This document shows positions 44,012 through 52,065 of a stretch of DNA of 64,000 bases, one piece after another. The position numbers and the translations under genes are program-made. Below the pieces are notes generated by a model. The model was not told the origin of the DNA, did not search any database, and saw only the letters and a list, made by a program, of their open reading frames with translations. The stretch comes from Candidatus Flexicrinis proximus (GTDB taxonomy: Bacteria; Chloroflexota; Anaerolineae; Aggregatilineales; Phototrophicaceae): contig JADJQF010000016.1 in the NCBI GenBank assembly GCA_016712885.1, positions 226,149 through 290,148 on the forward strand, read 5' to 3'. Within the stretch, counting starts at the first letter, position 1. Each line of letters starts with the position of its first letter.

Positions 44012-45268
44012 GTGATCGGGAAAGTGCAGTTCCAGTACGAGAAGATCGACGAAGTCGCGCAGGTGGCGGCCAGCCAATCCGACGCCACGGCGCAGATGCG
44101 CCAGCGCCTGCTCCAGCAGCTGCAGGTACTGGAAGATGGCGGGTGGATCGGCGAAGGCGCCAAGACCTTCTTCAACGAGATGCATGGTCTCATGCTGCCG
44201 GCGGTCGCGCGGTTGGAGACGGTGTTCGACGAATTGAGCGCCGTGCTGCGGCGCGCGTCGGACGCGATGCGCGAGGCCGAGGAGCAAGCCGCGGGCCTGT
44301 TCCGCGGCGAGGGCGGCGGAGCGCTCAACGGCGGCGGCTCAGGCGGGTCAGGCGGCGGTGGGTCGGGCGGCGGCAGTGGCGGAACGGGCGGCGGCGGCTC
44401 AGGCGGCAGCCAATCGGCGATTGCCAAGGGTATCGATGTGCTGTCCAAGCTGCTGGGCATCGGTGACGACGGGGCGGGCCTGCTGAAAGGCCTGTTCAAG
44501 AACGTCGACAAGTTCGGCGAGTTTTCCGAGAAATTCAAGCTGGGACCGGTGGGCGACGTGCTTTCGATCGTCGCGGTGGGCGTGGAAAACTGGGGGAAGC
44601 CGGATTTCTTCGAGAAGATCGGCGATAAGACGGTGAGCGTTGGCCTGGAAATGCTGCTCACCAAGAACCCCTATGGCGCGGCGGTGATGGTCATCAGCGA
44701 CATCAACCAATTGGTCGGCCAGGGCGGGAGCTTTGTGGCATCGCAGATCAACGAGGGCGTGAACGACCCCGGTTTGGGCGACTCGATCAAGAATTTCGAT
44801 ACGACGATCAGTAACGCCGACGCGGGCGGCGTGCTGGACAGCGTCGGGACGGTGGGCGTCGATTTCGTTCAGGCGCACGTTGCCGGGCTGAAGGAGATCT
44901 GGAATAACCCCACGCCGCTGAATATCGCGCAGGCGCTGATGCCGGGCGGTCTGGCAAACGTCGGCCTTGCGAGCGACCCTGCCCTGGCGAAGGAAATGGC
45001 GCAAAATTCGGCCGTCATGCTTGGGACGGCCGCCGATTTCGTGGTCGGCGTGGTGCAGCTGCCCTCGGCGTACATCGACCTGGGCGAGAACTCTCTGCGC
45101 GTCGGCCTGCACGAAGCAGGGCTGTCGCAAGGCGCAAGCGAGACGATCAGCTCGGCGCTGGGCACCGCAGCCGACCTGGCGATGTTCGGGATCAACCCCA
45201 TCGGCACGGTCGTCGGCCATCTGCCGACGGTCGACCTCAGCGGCTTCGCGAAGAGCCTGTTTGATTAG
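44012..45268 (+). CDS. WXG100/ESX-like protein with Gly-rich linker (putative type VII substrate)
   Basis: A 418-aa protein. Residues 1-95 form a WXG100-like helical hairpin with Trp45-Ile46-Gly47 at the turn (EDGGWIGEGAKTFFNEM). Residues 100-136 are an almost pure Gly/Ser linker, followed by a C-terminal domain of about 280 residues rich in hydrophobic helices that I do not recognise. This organisation is that of polymorphic-toxin or effector proteins exported by type VII-like systems. GTG 44012 is chosen for its GAGGA (44000-44004) and because it gives the usual distance to the WXG turn. The next gene starts 18 bp later. Confidence 0.7.
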   Translation: MIGKVQFQYEKIDEVAQVAASQSDATAQMRQRLLQQLQVLEDGGWIGEGAKTFFNEMHGLMLPAVARLETVFDELSAVLRRASDAMREAEEQAAGLFRGEGGGALNGGGSGGSGGGGSGGGSGGTGGGGSGGSQSAIAKGIDVLSKLLGIGDDGAGLLKGLFKNVDKFGEFSEKFKLGPVGDVLSIVAVGVENWGKPDFFEKIGDKTVSVGLEMLLTKNPYGAAVMVISDINQLVGQGGSFVASQINEGVNDPGLGDSIKNFDTTISNADAGGVLDSVGTVGVDFVQAHVAGLKEIWNNPTPLNIAQALMPGGLANVGLASDPALAKEMAQNSAVMLGTAADFVVGVVQLPSAYIDLGENSLRVGLHEAGLSQGASETISSALGTAADLAMFGINPIGTVVGHLPTVDLSGFAKSLFD

Positions 45269-45286
45269 CGATAAGGAAAGAGCACA

Positions 45287-46084
45287 ATGGCAGTTGTCAT
45301 GTCTCAGGAAGAACTCGCGTATCTGCTGCGCCTGAACGGCCGCAAGGAGATCCGCGCCGCGGCACTCGATCTGGCCGAGGGCAACCCGCAGCTGGAAGCC
45401 GCGCTGTATGGTGCGGCCGAGCGCACGCTGCGCGCGCGGGGCTGGATCGTGGCCGACGGCGATACGCTGAGCATCGAGAAGACCGTGATCGGCACGGTTG
45501 GCTTTTGCGCCAGCGCGCCCTATACGCTGGCGGTGCGGCGGACTCCGGTCGGCGACATGCCGGCGGAAGGCCGGGCTTTCCATCTGTCGCCCGCTCTGCA
45601 GATCGTCCACAGCGCATCGCAGGGCATTCACGTTTTCGACGTGGTGGAAGGGCATCCGACGCACGCGATTATGGACGCCATGCACGGCGGCGTGGGTGTG
45701 GAGGACTTGCCCGGCCGCACCCCGATCCTGGATATTCCGCTCGACCTGCTGATCATTGCGGCGGGCGCGGCACGCAAAGACGACCTGTCCGATTCGGGCG
45801 TGATCCGGCTGCTGACCGACAGCGGCGCGACGCCGGATGCAGCGTCGGCGCTGACGGCGCTGTATCGCGGCGACTGGCTGGCGACGGTCAGCCTGGGCAT
45901 CTGGTCGCCGGGGGACGAGGGCGACAATTATAGTCCGCTCGACCTGCTGCAGGGGCGTTCCGGCTGGTGGATTCTGCTGCCGAGCGGCGGGGCGGGGCGC
46001 GTCAATGTGCAGCCGGCGTCGCTCGGTGACGTGCAGACGATCATCGACCAGGCGGTCAACACGGCGACGACGGCGGCGTCGTAG
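45287..46084 (+). CDS. EspG-like putative partner of the WXG-type protein
   Basis: A 265-aa protein. N-terminal SQEELAYLLRLNG, central beta-rich segment and late GRSGWWILLPSGGAG followed by a C-terminal helix resemble EspG-type type VII chaperones in outline, though identity is too low for certainty. ATG 45287 follows AAGGAAAG. Its tight coupling to the WXG100-like gene supports a chaperone, immunity or partner role. No ATPase or membrane components of the secretion system are in the window. Confidence 0.5.
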   Translation: MAVVMSQEELAYLLRLNGRKEIRAAALDLAEGNPQLEAALYGAAERTLRARGWIVADGDTLSIEKTVIGTVGFCASAPYTLAVRRTPVGDMPAEGRAFHLSPALQIVHSASQGIHVFDVVEGHPTHAIMDAMHGGVGVEDLPGRTPILDIPLDLLIIAAGAARKDDLSDSGVIRLLTDSGATPDAASALTALYRGDWLATVSLGIWSPGDEGDNYSPLDLLQGRSGWWILLPSGGAGRVNVQPASLGDVQTIIDQAVNTATTAAS

Positions 46085-46114
46085 GGCGAGGGCCAAGCCG
46101 CATTCCCTAAACGC

Positions 46115-46570
46115 ACCTCACCGCAAGCCCCTCTCCGAGCGGAGTGGGGAAACCGCGTGCGCCGTGTTCTTCACTTCACTCCGGCATGGAGTGGGCCGTT
46201 ACGAGAACCTCACCCCTTAATCCCCTCTCCGCCTCGGAGAGGGGAAACCGCGTGCGCCGTGTTCTTCACTCCTCTCCGGCATGGAGCGGGCCGTTACGAG
46301 AACCTCACCCCTTAATCCCGTCTGCGCCCCGGAGAGGGGAAACCGCGTGCGCCGTGTTCTTCACTTCGCTCCGGCATGGAGTGGGCCGTTACGAGAACCT
46401 CACCCCTTAATCCCCTCTCCGCCTCGGAGAGGGAAAACCGCGTGCGCCGTGTTCTTCACTCCTCTCCAGCATGGAGTGGGCCGTTACGAGAACCTCACCC
46501 CTTAATCCCCTCTCCGCCTCAGAGAGGGGAAACCGCGTGCGCCGTGTTCTTCACTCCTCTCCAGCTCTCC
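46115..46570. repeat. 95-bp tandem repeat (family C core)
   Basis: Five units with exact 95-bp period: AACCGCGTGCGCCGTGTTCTTCACT begins at 46151, 46246, 46341, 46436 and 46531. Each unit also has GGCATGGAG(T/C)GGGCCGTTACGAGAACCTCACCCCTTAATCCCCTCTCCGCCTCGGAGAGGGG. As 95 is not a multiple of three, the frames of about 70-125 codons running through it are not genes. The CCTCACCCC and CTCTCCG...CGGAGAG parts match the array at 11786-12310. Confidence 0.9.
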
Positions 46571-46698
46571 GGGCATGGAGTGGGTCGGGGGGCAGGTTGC
46601 TCTCCGCTGACCACGTCCGATAGCCCGCCAGACTCCCGAAATCCTTACATTTCGCATTACGTTTCAGGCGATTTTGCACGAATTTCCCCCTCAAGCTC

Positions 46699-46737
46699 TG
46701 TTCGAACAAATGTTCGTACAAATGTTCGAACATTTGT
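46699..46737. promoter_or_regulatory. Tandem SOS (LexA/DinR-type) boxes before phage gene
   Basis: CGAACAAATGTTCG (46703-46716), CGTACAAATGTTCG (46715-46728) and a third half (CGAACATTTG, 46727-46736) overlap with 12-bp spacing. The block and its flanks are an inverted copy of 13201-13290. They lie about 170 bp before the prohead protease-capsid gene, fitting SOS induction of phage genes. Confidence 0.65.
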
Positions 46738-46903
46738 TTCACTTTTCCGATGAAAACCGGATTACGCTGTCAGCATGCTCGTTAACAACCCAACCGTCAT
46801 CCCGTTGTTCCGGCACGGCACCGCCCGGAGCACTGAAGTGATGACACGCACCCCTGTAAACCATCAGCCGACAGCCAAAGGCTCTAAACACGGAGGCTTC
46901 CCT

Positions 46904-48445
46904 ATGCCTGAAATCCCGATTTCGCCGCTCACCGCCGTCAAAACACTCACGCCCGAAGGCCGCATCGGCGGCTATCTGGCCGTGTGGGGCAGCGCCGACC
47001 AGCGCGACCTGCACGGCGAATACTTCACCCCGGAAACCGACTTCGGCCTGGACTGGTATCCGTTCCGGCCGGTGCTCTACCACCACGCACAGGACGCCGC
47101 GATCAAGATGATGGCGCTGGGCGTGATCGACACGCTGCGGGCCGATGACGTCGGCCTGTGGGCGGAAGCGCAGCTCGAAAAACGCAACAAATACGTCGCG
47201 GCCGTGCTGCGGCTGGTCGAACGCGGCGCGCTGAGCTGGAGCAGCGGCAGCCTGCCGAGCCTGGTCAAGTCGATGCCGGATGGCCGCATCACGCGCTGGG
47301 TGATCGTCGAAGGCAGCCTGACGCCGACTCCGGCCGAGCCGCGGCTCACCGATGTGCGGGCGCTAAAGGCCGCGCTCAACGCCCTGCGCGAGCCGGATAC
47401 CGATGCCGCGCCGGATGCAGACCGCGCGCCGCAGTCCGCCTCTACCCATGAACCTCTTCCCCATTCTGATGTCCCAACCACACAAGGAGCTTTCCCGATG
47501 GATGATTTCGCCGTAAGTGCCACCCCGCGTAAACGCCTGCCGTCCGCAGTCGAGGAGGCCGCCAAGAGCGCCTGGATCGAGGTCGGCAGCCCGTACGACC
47601 AGCTCGAAGCGCTGGATCTGCTGCACGGCTGCCTGCTGCTCAACGGCGCGCGGAGCAGCAAGGGCGTCAGCGAACGCTACGCCAACGCGCTGGCCCACAA
47701 AGTACGCAAAGCCGGCCTGTCCGCGGTCAAGGCCGACGAACTGAGCAGCACCGCGCAGTCGGGCTTCGGCGCGGACTGGGTGCCGACCCTGTGGAGCGCG
47801 CAAATCTGGGCCAAAGCCCGCCAGGAGAACGTCATTCTGCCGCTGTTCAATGGGCTGGAAATGCCGTCGAACCCGTTTAACGTGCCGATCGAAGGCGCCG
47901 ACCCGACGGTCTACTACGTGCCGGAGACGCGCTCGGAGTCGCAGCTCACGCTGGGGGGATCGGGGGCGGCGATCATCGACGACAAGCTGAGCAGCGCCAA
48001 GATCACGCTGACGGCGCAGAAGCTGGCGCTGCGGGTGGGGTTCAGCGCCGAACTGGTAGAGGACGCGGTGCTGCCGGTGCTGAATATCTATCGCCAGCAG
48101 GCCGTCCGCGCGATTGCCGACGCGATCGACTCGGTGCTGCTCAACGGCGATACCACGACCGGCGGCGGGAACATCAACGATGACGACGCCAGCCTGAGCG
48201 ACAGCGAGGCGTTTCTGGCCTTCAACGGCCTGCGCCATCTGCCGCTGGTCGCCAACACGGCCAACCGGCTCGATTTTGCCAGCGCGCCGACGCTGGAGAA
48301 GATGCGCACCACGCGCTTTAAGATGCAGGCACGCTACGCCGCGAAACCGACCGATCTGGCCTGGATTGTCAACCACACAAAGAAGTGTGACCACTATTCC
48401 GTTGAATATCGCGGCCTTAGTCCTCGACTTGCCAGGAGGGTTTAA
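46904..48445 (+). pseudogene. Phage prohead protease-HK97 major capsid fusion, 3'-truncated
   Basis: From ATG 46904 (GGAGG at 46892), residues 1-165 match a caudoviral prohead protease: GGYLAVWGSADQRDLHGE, His60/His61 in VLYHHAQD and Ser region LSWSSGS. After a linker the same frame encodes an HK97-type capsid protein (SGFGADWVPTLWSA, TVYYVPETRSE, LALRVGFSAELVED, DLAWIVNH). Homology ends abruptly at about 48378 and the last 22 residues are unrelated, so about the final third of the capsid is lost. An in-frame ATG at 47498 with its own AAGGAGC gives the capsid alone. The truncation coincides with the start of AT-richer DNA. Confidence 0.8.
47498..48445 (+). other. Internal translation start for the capsid part
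   Basis: CACAAGGAGC (47481-47490) and ATG 47498 are in frame with the upstream protease (198 codons). The internal product begins MDDFAVSATPRKR and is a near-complete capsid N-terminus. Both a protease-capsid fusion and a free capsid could therefore be made, a nested arrangement like those known for phage scaffold genes. Confidence 0.6.
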
Positions 48446-48520
48446 TCCGACGACGCCGAACGGCTTGATACTCTCGTTTCATCCTAAGCAGTCGTCCACG
48501 AAATTCGTTGGGAGAGCGCC

Positions 48521-48700
48521 ATGAGACGATCTATAAACCTACGGATTCTGGCTCTGTTGATGTATATCTCTGCACTAGCCATTGGGATTGCTGTTGCGGT
48601 ATCTCGCGGCGATTTGGTAGCACTGCAATCAATTGTCGTCACACTTGCCACTATTGTTCGGCTCCTAGATGAACTACGGCGGGAAACTCTGCGTGGTTGA
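48521..48700 (+). CDS. Small membrane protein (59 aa)
   Basis: A short frame, MRRSINLRILALLMYISALA..., with one strong transmembrane helix (about residues 8-27), a second hydrophobic stretch and a charged C-terminus (LLDELRRETLRG). ATG 48521 has GGGAGAG at the right distance and overlaps the TGA of an upstream open frame (ATGA). It lies at the beginning of the AT-richer island. No homologue is recognised; a holin-like or small membrane effector role is only speculation. Confidence 0.5.
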   Translation: MRRSINLRILALLMYISALAIGIAVAVSRGDLVALQSIVVTLATIVRLLDELRRETLRG

Positions 48701-48754
48701 CTTCCCGTATCTAGCATGCGAGACCAACGATGAGCGACGGCAAAGTGCGGTGCG

Positions 48755-48822
48755 GGTAGAGCGTGGGCGAAGGCATATCCGACCTTGCCCGTGAATTCAA
48801 TGTCTCACCGCAGCGGATTGCC
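48755..48822 (+). pseudogene. Remnant of an HTH-containing recombinase or transposase
   Basis: A fragment reading EGISDLAREFNVSPQRIA, a helix-turn-helix like the end of serine recombinases and many transposases, framed by stop codons. No start or further domain. The rest of 48823-49150 shows no gene. Confidence 0.35.
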
Positions 48823-49150
48823 TAATCGTGAATGGCAAGTACAAGCAAAATATGAAGAAGTGACGTCGCTATCAGGATCACCTGATGCGCCAGATTGACT
48901 CCAACTTTCACCGGTACAAGCTATGGGTGGTTACCCTACGGTTTAGGCTACGGTTTTCCATAACCGTACTTTCTTCGCGTAATTGCGAAGAATTGTCGTG
49001 CCGACTACATTCGTTCTTTAGCATTATCCTCCACTTGCTGAACGTCACATATCATGGCAGTTTACATTGATCCACTCGGCACAAATTTGTCGCTGAACTC
49101 GTTCGGCAGCATGAAACAATAACGCCATCTACACAACAAGTTTACGATTA

Positions 49151-50305
49151 TCAGAGTCGCAACAATTCCTCAGCCAATTGGCTCGTTGTAACTAGACAGT
49201 TTACATATTCCCCTTTAATAACAGCGTGGACTAATTTTGCTACGGCTGGATTACCATTTATGAGCCAAACCTGTTTATCATCAGCGCTCGCTAGACGTTG
49301 CAAATCCTCTAGATCGATTGAATACACCATCGCGTCACTTAGGTTCTGATCTTCTTGAGTTCCGACACGGTTGCCATGACTCTCAAGTAGCCGAAGCAAC
49401 AGTTCGCCCACAATCTGAGATCTATGGATTTGTTCCATCTGATCAAGGAGCTTGAGCATATCCATATTACGCGGATTGTAGCGCGCCTCAGCATAGTCAT
49501 ACTTATTTACTGAAAGAACTGCGACGTCAACATTGGCAGCCCTCAGCCGTCGGCTGTTGACCAAGGACAACTCTTTCTTCTCGACAGCCCCGCCGTTGTT
49601 CACGTACCCGGCAGTTCGGCGATCTAAATTAATGAATGGCAATGGATGCGGATTCACGTCGGGATTTTTGTATGCAATTCGCGAGAGAAGTGAATTCGGA
49701 GTTGTCGCGAATCTGGCAGCATCGCTCCAGCTTTTCGTCGTCATCAACGAATAGATATCCTTACTTGATAAGGAACCCACAGGCAACAACTCAATCCAGC
49801 GCGCAATAACCTCCCCGCCGATAATTCCAAGTGATTGTGCGTTCTGAAGCGCATTAAGGAGTGGTTTCAACGATAAGTGAGCGACAATTTCAGTATACAC
49901 AGGCCTGAGAAACGCATTGTTGGTGATGGAGGTCTTCGCGACAAAGTATTTCTTCATGTGAAGTTTCTTGAACCCATTGCGGAGTCTTTTTTCCATGTCC
50001 TTATCTTGTTCGACAGCGGTAATTGTAATTGCGCCTGAGCGAAATACTGTATCGAGCATGCGCTCTAATTGTGTCTTTGGGGTGTCAAAGAAGATTGAGT
50101 CTTTAAGCGAAAATTTCGGGTCAAGAAAGGATGCGAAACTGCTGAGTACATCGAGTAATCGAGGGTCAACCCCTGCCCTCTGAAGTGGTTCTGCGTTCTG
50201 TGTCCACGAAAAGCCATTACCTTTGTAGATCTGTTGATTCTCAGATCCAAGGATGTCCCGCGTCAGCGCTAGTCGGACCAGATGAGGTGCTAAACTAGTA
50301 GACAC
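49151..50305 (-). CDS. SorC-like sugar-binding domain protein, 5' end cut by IS
   Basis: About 384 aa. The C-terminal half follows the SorC effector-domain plan: SLGIIGGEVIARWIELLP, VGELLLRLLESHGNRV, then DDKQVWLINGNPAVAKLVHA and CLVTTSQLAEELL. No HTH remains. The first two codons (GTG TCT) come from the terminal inverted repeat of the adjacent IS3-family element, so the original N-terminus, possibly with an HTH, has been removed. It resembles in outline the XRE-SorC protein at 55891. Not likely to be expressed as it was originally. Confidence 0.5.
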   Translation of the reverse strand: MSTSLAPHLVRLALTRDILGSENQQIYKGNGFSWTQNAEPLQRAGVDPRLLDVLSSFASFLDPKFSLKDSIFFDTPKTQLERMLDTVFRSGAITITAVEQDKDMEKRLRNGFKKLHMKKYFVAKTSITNNAFLRPVYTEIVAHLSLKPLLNALQNAQSLGIIGGEVIARWIELLPVGSLSSKDIYSLMTTKSWSDAARFATTPNSLLSRIAYKNPDVNPHPLPFINLDRRTAGYVNNGGAVEKKELSLVNSRRLRAANVDVAVLSVNKYDYAEARYNPRNMDMLKLLDQMEQIHRSQIVGELLLRLLESHGNRVGTQEDQNLSDAMVYSIDLEDLQRLASADDKQVWLINGNPAVAKLVHAVIKGEYVNCLVTTSQLAEELLRL

Positions 50306-50346
50306 TTTCAGAACAGATGAGCCATGCAGAAGAAGGAGAGAAACCC

Positions 50347-50709
50347 ATGGCCGCATATGAGAAGAGAGTGTCGCCCGAGCAGGTTGTCCGCGCCATCCGC
50401 CGCCAGACGCGGCGCAAGTTCAGCGCAGACGAGAAGATCCGGATTGTGCTGAAGGGACTGCGCGGCGAGGTGAGCATCGCGGATCTGTGCCGCCGCGAGA
50501 GCATCCATCCCAACCAGTACTACACCTGGAGCAAAGAGTTCCTTGAGGCGGGCAAGCAGCGGTTGAAAGGCGACACCGAACGCCAGGCCACCCGCGGTGA
50601 GGTCGACGACCTGCGCTCGGAAAACGGGCAGCTTAAGCTGGTTGCCGCCGAGCTGCTGCTGGAGAACCGGGTGTTGAAAAAAACGTTGCGCGGCAGCGGC
50701 GGGGAGTGA
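50347..50709 (+). CDS. IS3-family transposase OrfA
   Basis: A 120-aa HTH protein: KFSADEKIRIVLKGLRGEVS, IADLCRRESIHPNQYYTWSK and a C-terminal coiled coil LRSENGQLKLVAAELLLENR. ATG 50347 follows AAGGAGA. It binds the ends of the element and is translated with OrfB through the overlapping stop/start. Confidence 0.9.
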   Translation: MAAYEKRVSPEQVVRAIRRQTRRKFSADEKIRIVLKGLRGEVSIADLCRRESIHPNQYYTWSKEFLEAGKQRLKGDTERQATRGEVDDLRSENGQLKLVAAELLLENRVLKKTLRGSGGE

Positions 50710-51710
50710 AGCCCATGGGCGAAGCAACCCGTTACTCCGCCAGCGAAAAGCTGGAGATCCTGCACTTGGTATGGGAGTCGAACCTGTCGGTGCGCCACGC
50801 CGTGCGGCAGATTGGCATCTCGCGCAGCACCTACTACGAGTGGCTGGACCGCTACGAGCAACGCGACTTCGAGGGGTTGGAGAACCGCCGTCCGCTGGCC
50901 AAACGGGTCTGGAACCGTCTCGACGCGGCGCAGCAGACCGACGTGCTGTCCACCGCCCGCGCATACCCCGACCGCTCGGCGCGCGAACTGGCGGCACTGG
51001 TGACCGACAAAGGAGCGTTCTTCGTCTCGGAAAGCACGGTGCTGCGCCTGCTGAAAGCACATGACCTGCTGGTCCGCCAGCCGTACATCCTGCTCAAAGC
51101 GGCCGAGAAATACCACACGCCCACCACCCGCATCCACCAGCTGTGGCAGACCGACTTCACCTACTTTCACATCCAGCACTGGGGTTGGTACTACCTGCAT
51201 ACGGTCATGGACGACTACTCGCGTTTCGTGCTCGCCTGGCGGCTGTGCGCGGATATGACCCATGCCTCGGCCATCCAGACGCTCGACCTGGCCCGCCAGT
51301 TCGCCCAGATTGAGCAAGTGCATGGTCACGTGAAACCGCGGCTGCTGACCGACAACGGCAGCTCGTTCCTGCACGCGAAGTTCGAGGCGTACCTGAAGAA
51401 AGCGCGGATTAAACACATCAGGACCGCCCCGCACCATCCGATGACCCAGGGCAAGATTGAACGGTTCCACCTGTCGAGCAAGAACCGGCTGCTGCTGAAC
51501 ATCTACGCGACGCCCGAGCGGCTGGAGCTCGCGATTGGCGAGTGGATCGAGCACTACAACCATTCCCGCTACCACGAGGTACTGCACAACGTCACGCCCG
51601 CCGACGTGTACTATGGCCGTCAGCCACAGATCCTGACCCAGCGCCAGCAGCTCAGGCTCGCCACCATCGCCCGCCGAAAAGCGCTTGTCACAGCGCCCAT
51701 TGCGGAGTAA
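50706..51710 (+). CDS. IS3-family transposase OrfB (DDE integrase)
   Basis: A 334-aa retroviral-type integrase: HTH region (LVWESNLSVRHAVRQIGIS), then catalytic D-D-E in WQTDFTYF, LTDNGSSF and HPMTQGKIERFH. GTG 50706 overlaps the OrfA TGA, in the -1 frame relative to OrfA, so coupling or a -1 frameshift yields the transposase. All catalytic motifs are intact, and the element may be active. Confidence 0.92.
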   Translation: MKPMGEATRYSASEKLEILHLVWESNLSVRHAVRQIGISRSTYYEWLDRYEQRDFEGLENRRPLAKRVWNRLDAAQQTDVLSTARAYPDRSARELAALVTDKGAFFVSESTVLRLLKAHDLLVRQPYILLKAAEKYHTPTTRIHQLWQTDFTYFHIQHWGWYYLHTVMDDYSRFVLAWRLCADMTHASAIQTLDLARQFAQIEQVHGHVKPRLLTDNGSSFLHAKFEAYLKKARIKHIRTAPHHPMTQGKIERFHLSSKNRLLLNIYATPERLELAIGEWIEHYNHSRYHEVLHNVTPADVYYGRQPQILTQRQQLRLATIARRKALVTAPIAE

Positions 51711-51850
51711 GTTTATGCACCAAAGTGTCTATTCGTTTTTTGCCCTATGTGTCCGAAAGGCTCTGACGACGGACAGTTAGGTCCATCGGTTACTGTCGCC
51801 TCAGAATTTGTTGCCGCAAAGGACGATCCGGCACATAAGCAAAGACTTCC

Positions 51851-51940
51851 ATGGCACGATTACCAACACCCGGAGGAGACGACGGACAGTGGGGAACAAT
51901 CCTTAATCTGTTCGTCAATCCTGTTTCCAAAGAAGGTTAA
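51851..51940 (+). pseudogene. Truncated N-terminus of a phage tail/surface protein
   Basis: MARLPTPGGDDGQWGTILN carries the LPTPGGD-G-WG-ILN signature common at the start of phage tail-fibre or surface proteins; after 29 residues the frame stops. The flanking sequence 51732-52065 has no other recognisable gene. Confidence 0.5.
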
Positions 51941-52065
51941 CTATACAAGCAGAGCAATGGGTGAGGGCGGTTTCTGGTATCAGTTGCACGGGGGTACGTT
52001 GTTATAGGAAACTTCAGCTAGAATCGCTATAACAGTCTTAAAGTGAACCGACCTAAATTACGGTG

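Larger units (their letters stand above)
50299..51731 (+). mobile_element. IS3-family insertion sequence
   Basis: A 1433-bp element with 10-bp terminal inverted repeats TAGACACTTT (50299-50308) and AAAGTGTCTA (51722-51731), and two overlapping genes on the plus strand (HTH OrfA and DDE OrfB). No clear target duplication is seen at the two ends, suggesting a rearrangement or deletion after insertion. The left end cuts into the SorC-like gene; the right flank holds a phage-tail-like remnant. Confidence 0.85.

Noticed and set aside
44399..46096. 565-codon minus-strand frame
   Set aside because: Shadow of the WXG-type protein and its partner; Arg/His-rich, no domain.
46144..46753. Overlapping plus-strand frames with repeated PLREPHPLIPS-type segments
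   Set aside because: Produced by the 95-bp DNA repeat, which is not a multiple of three.
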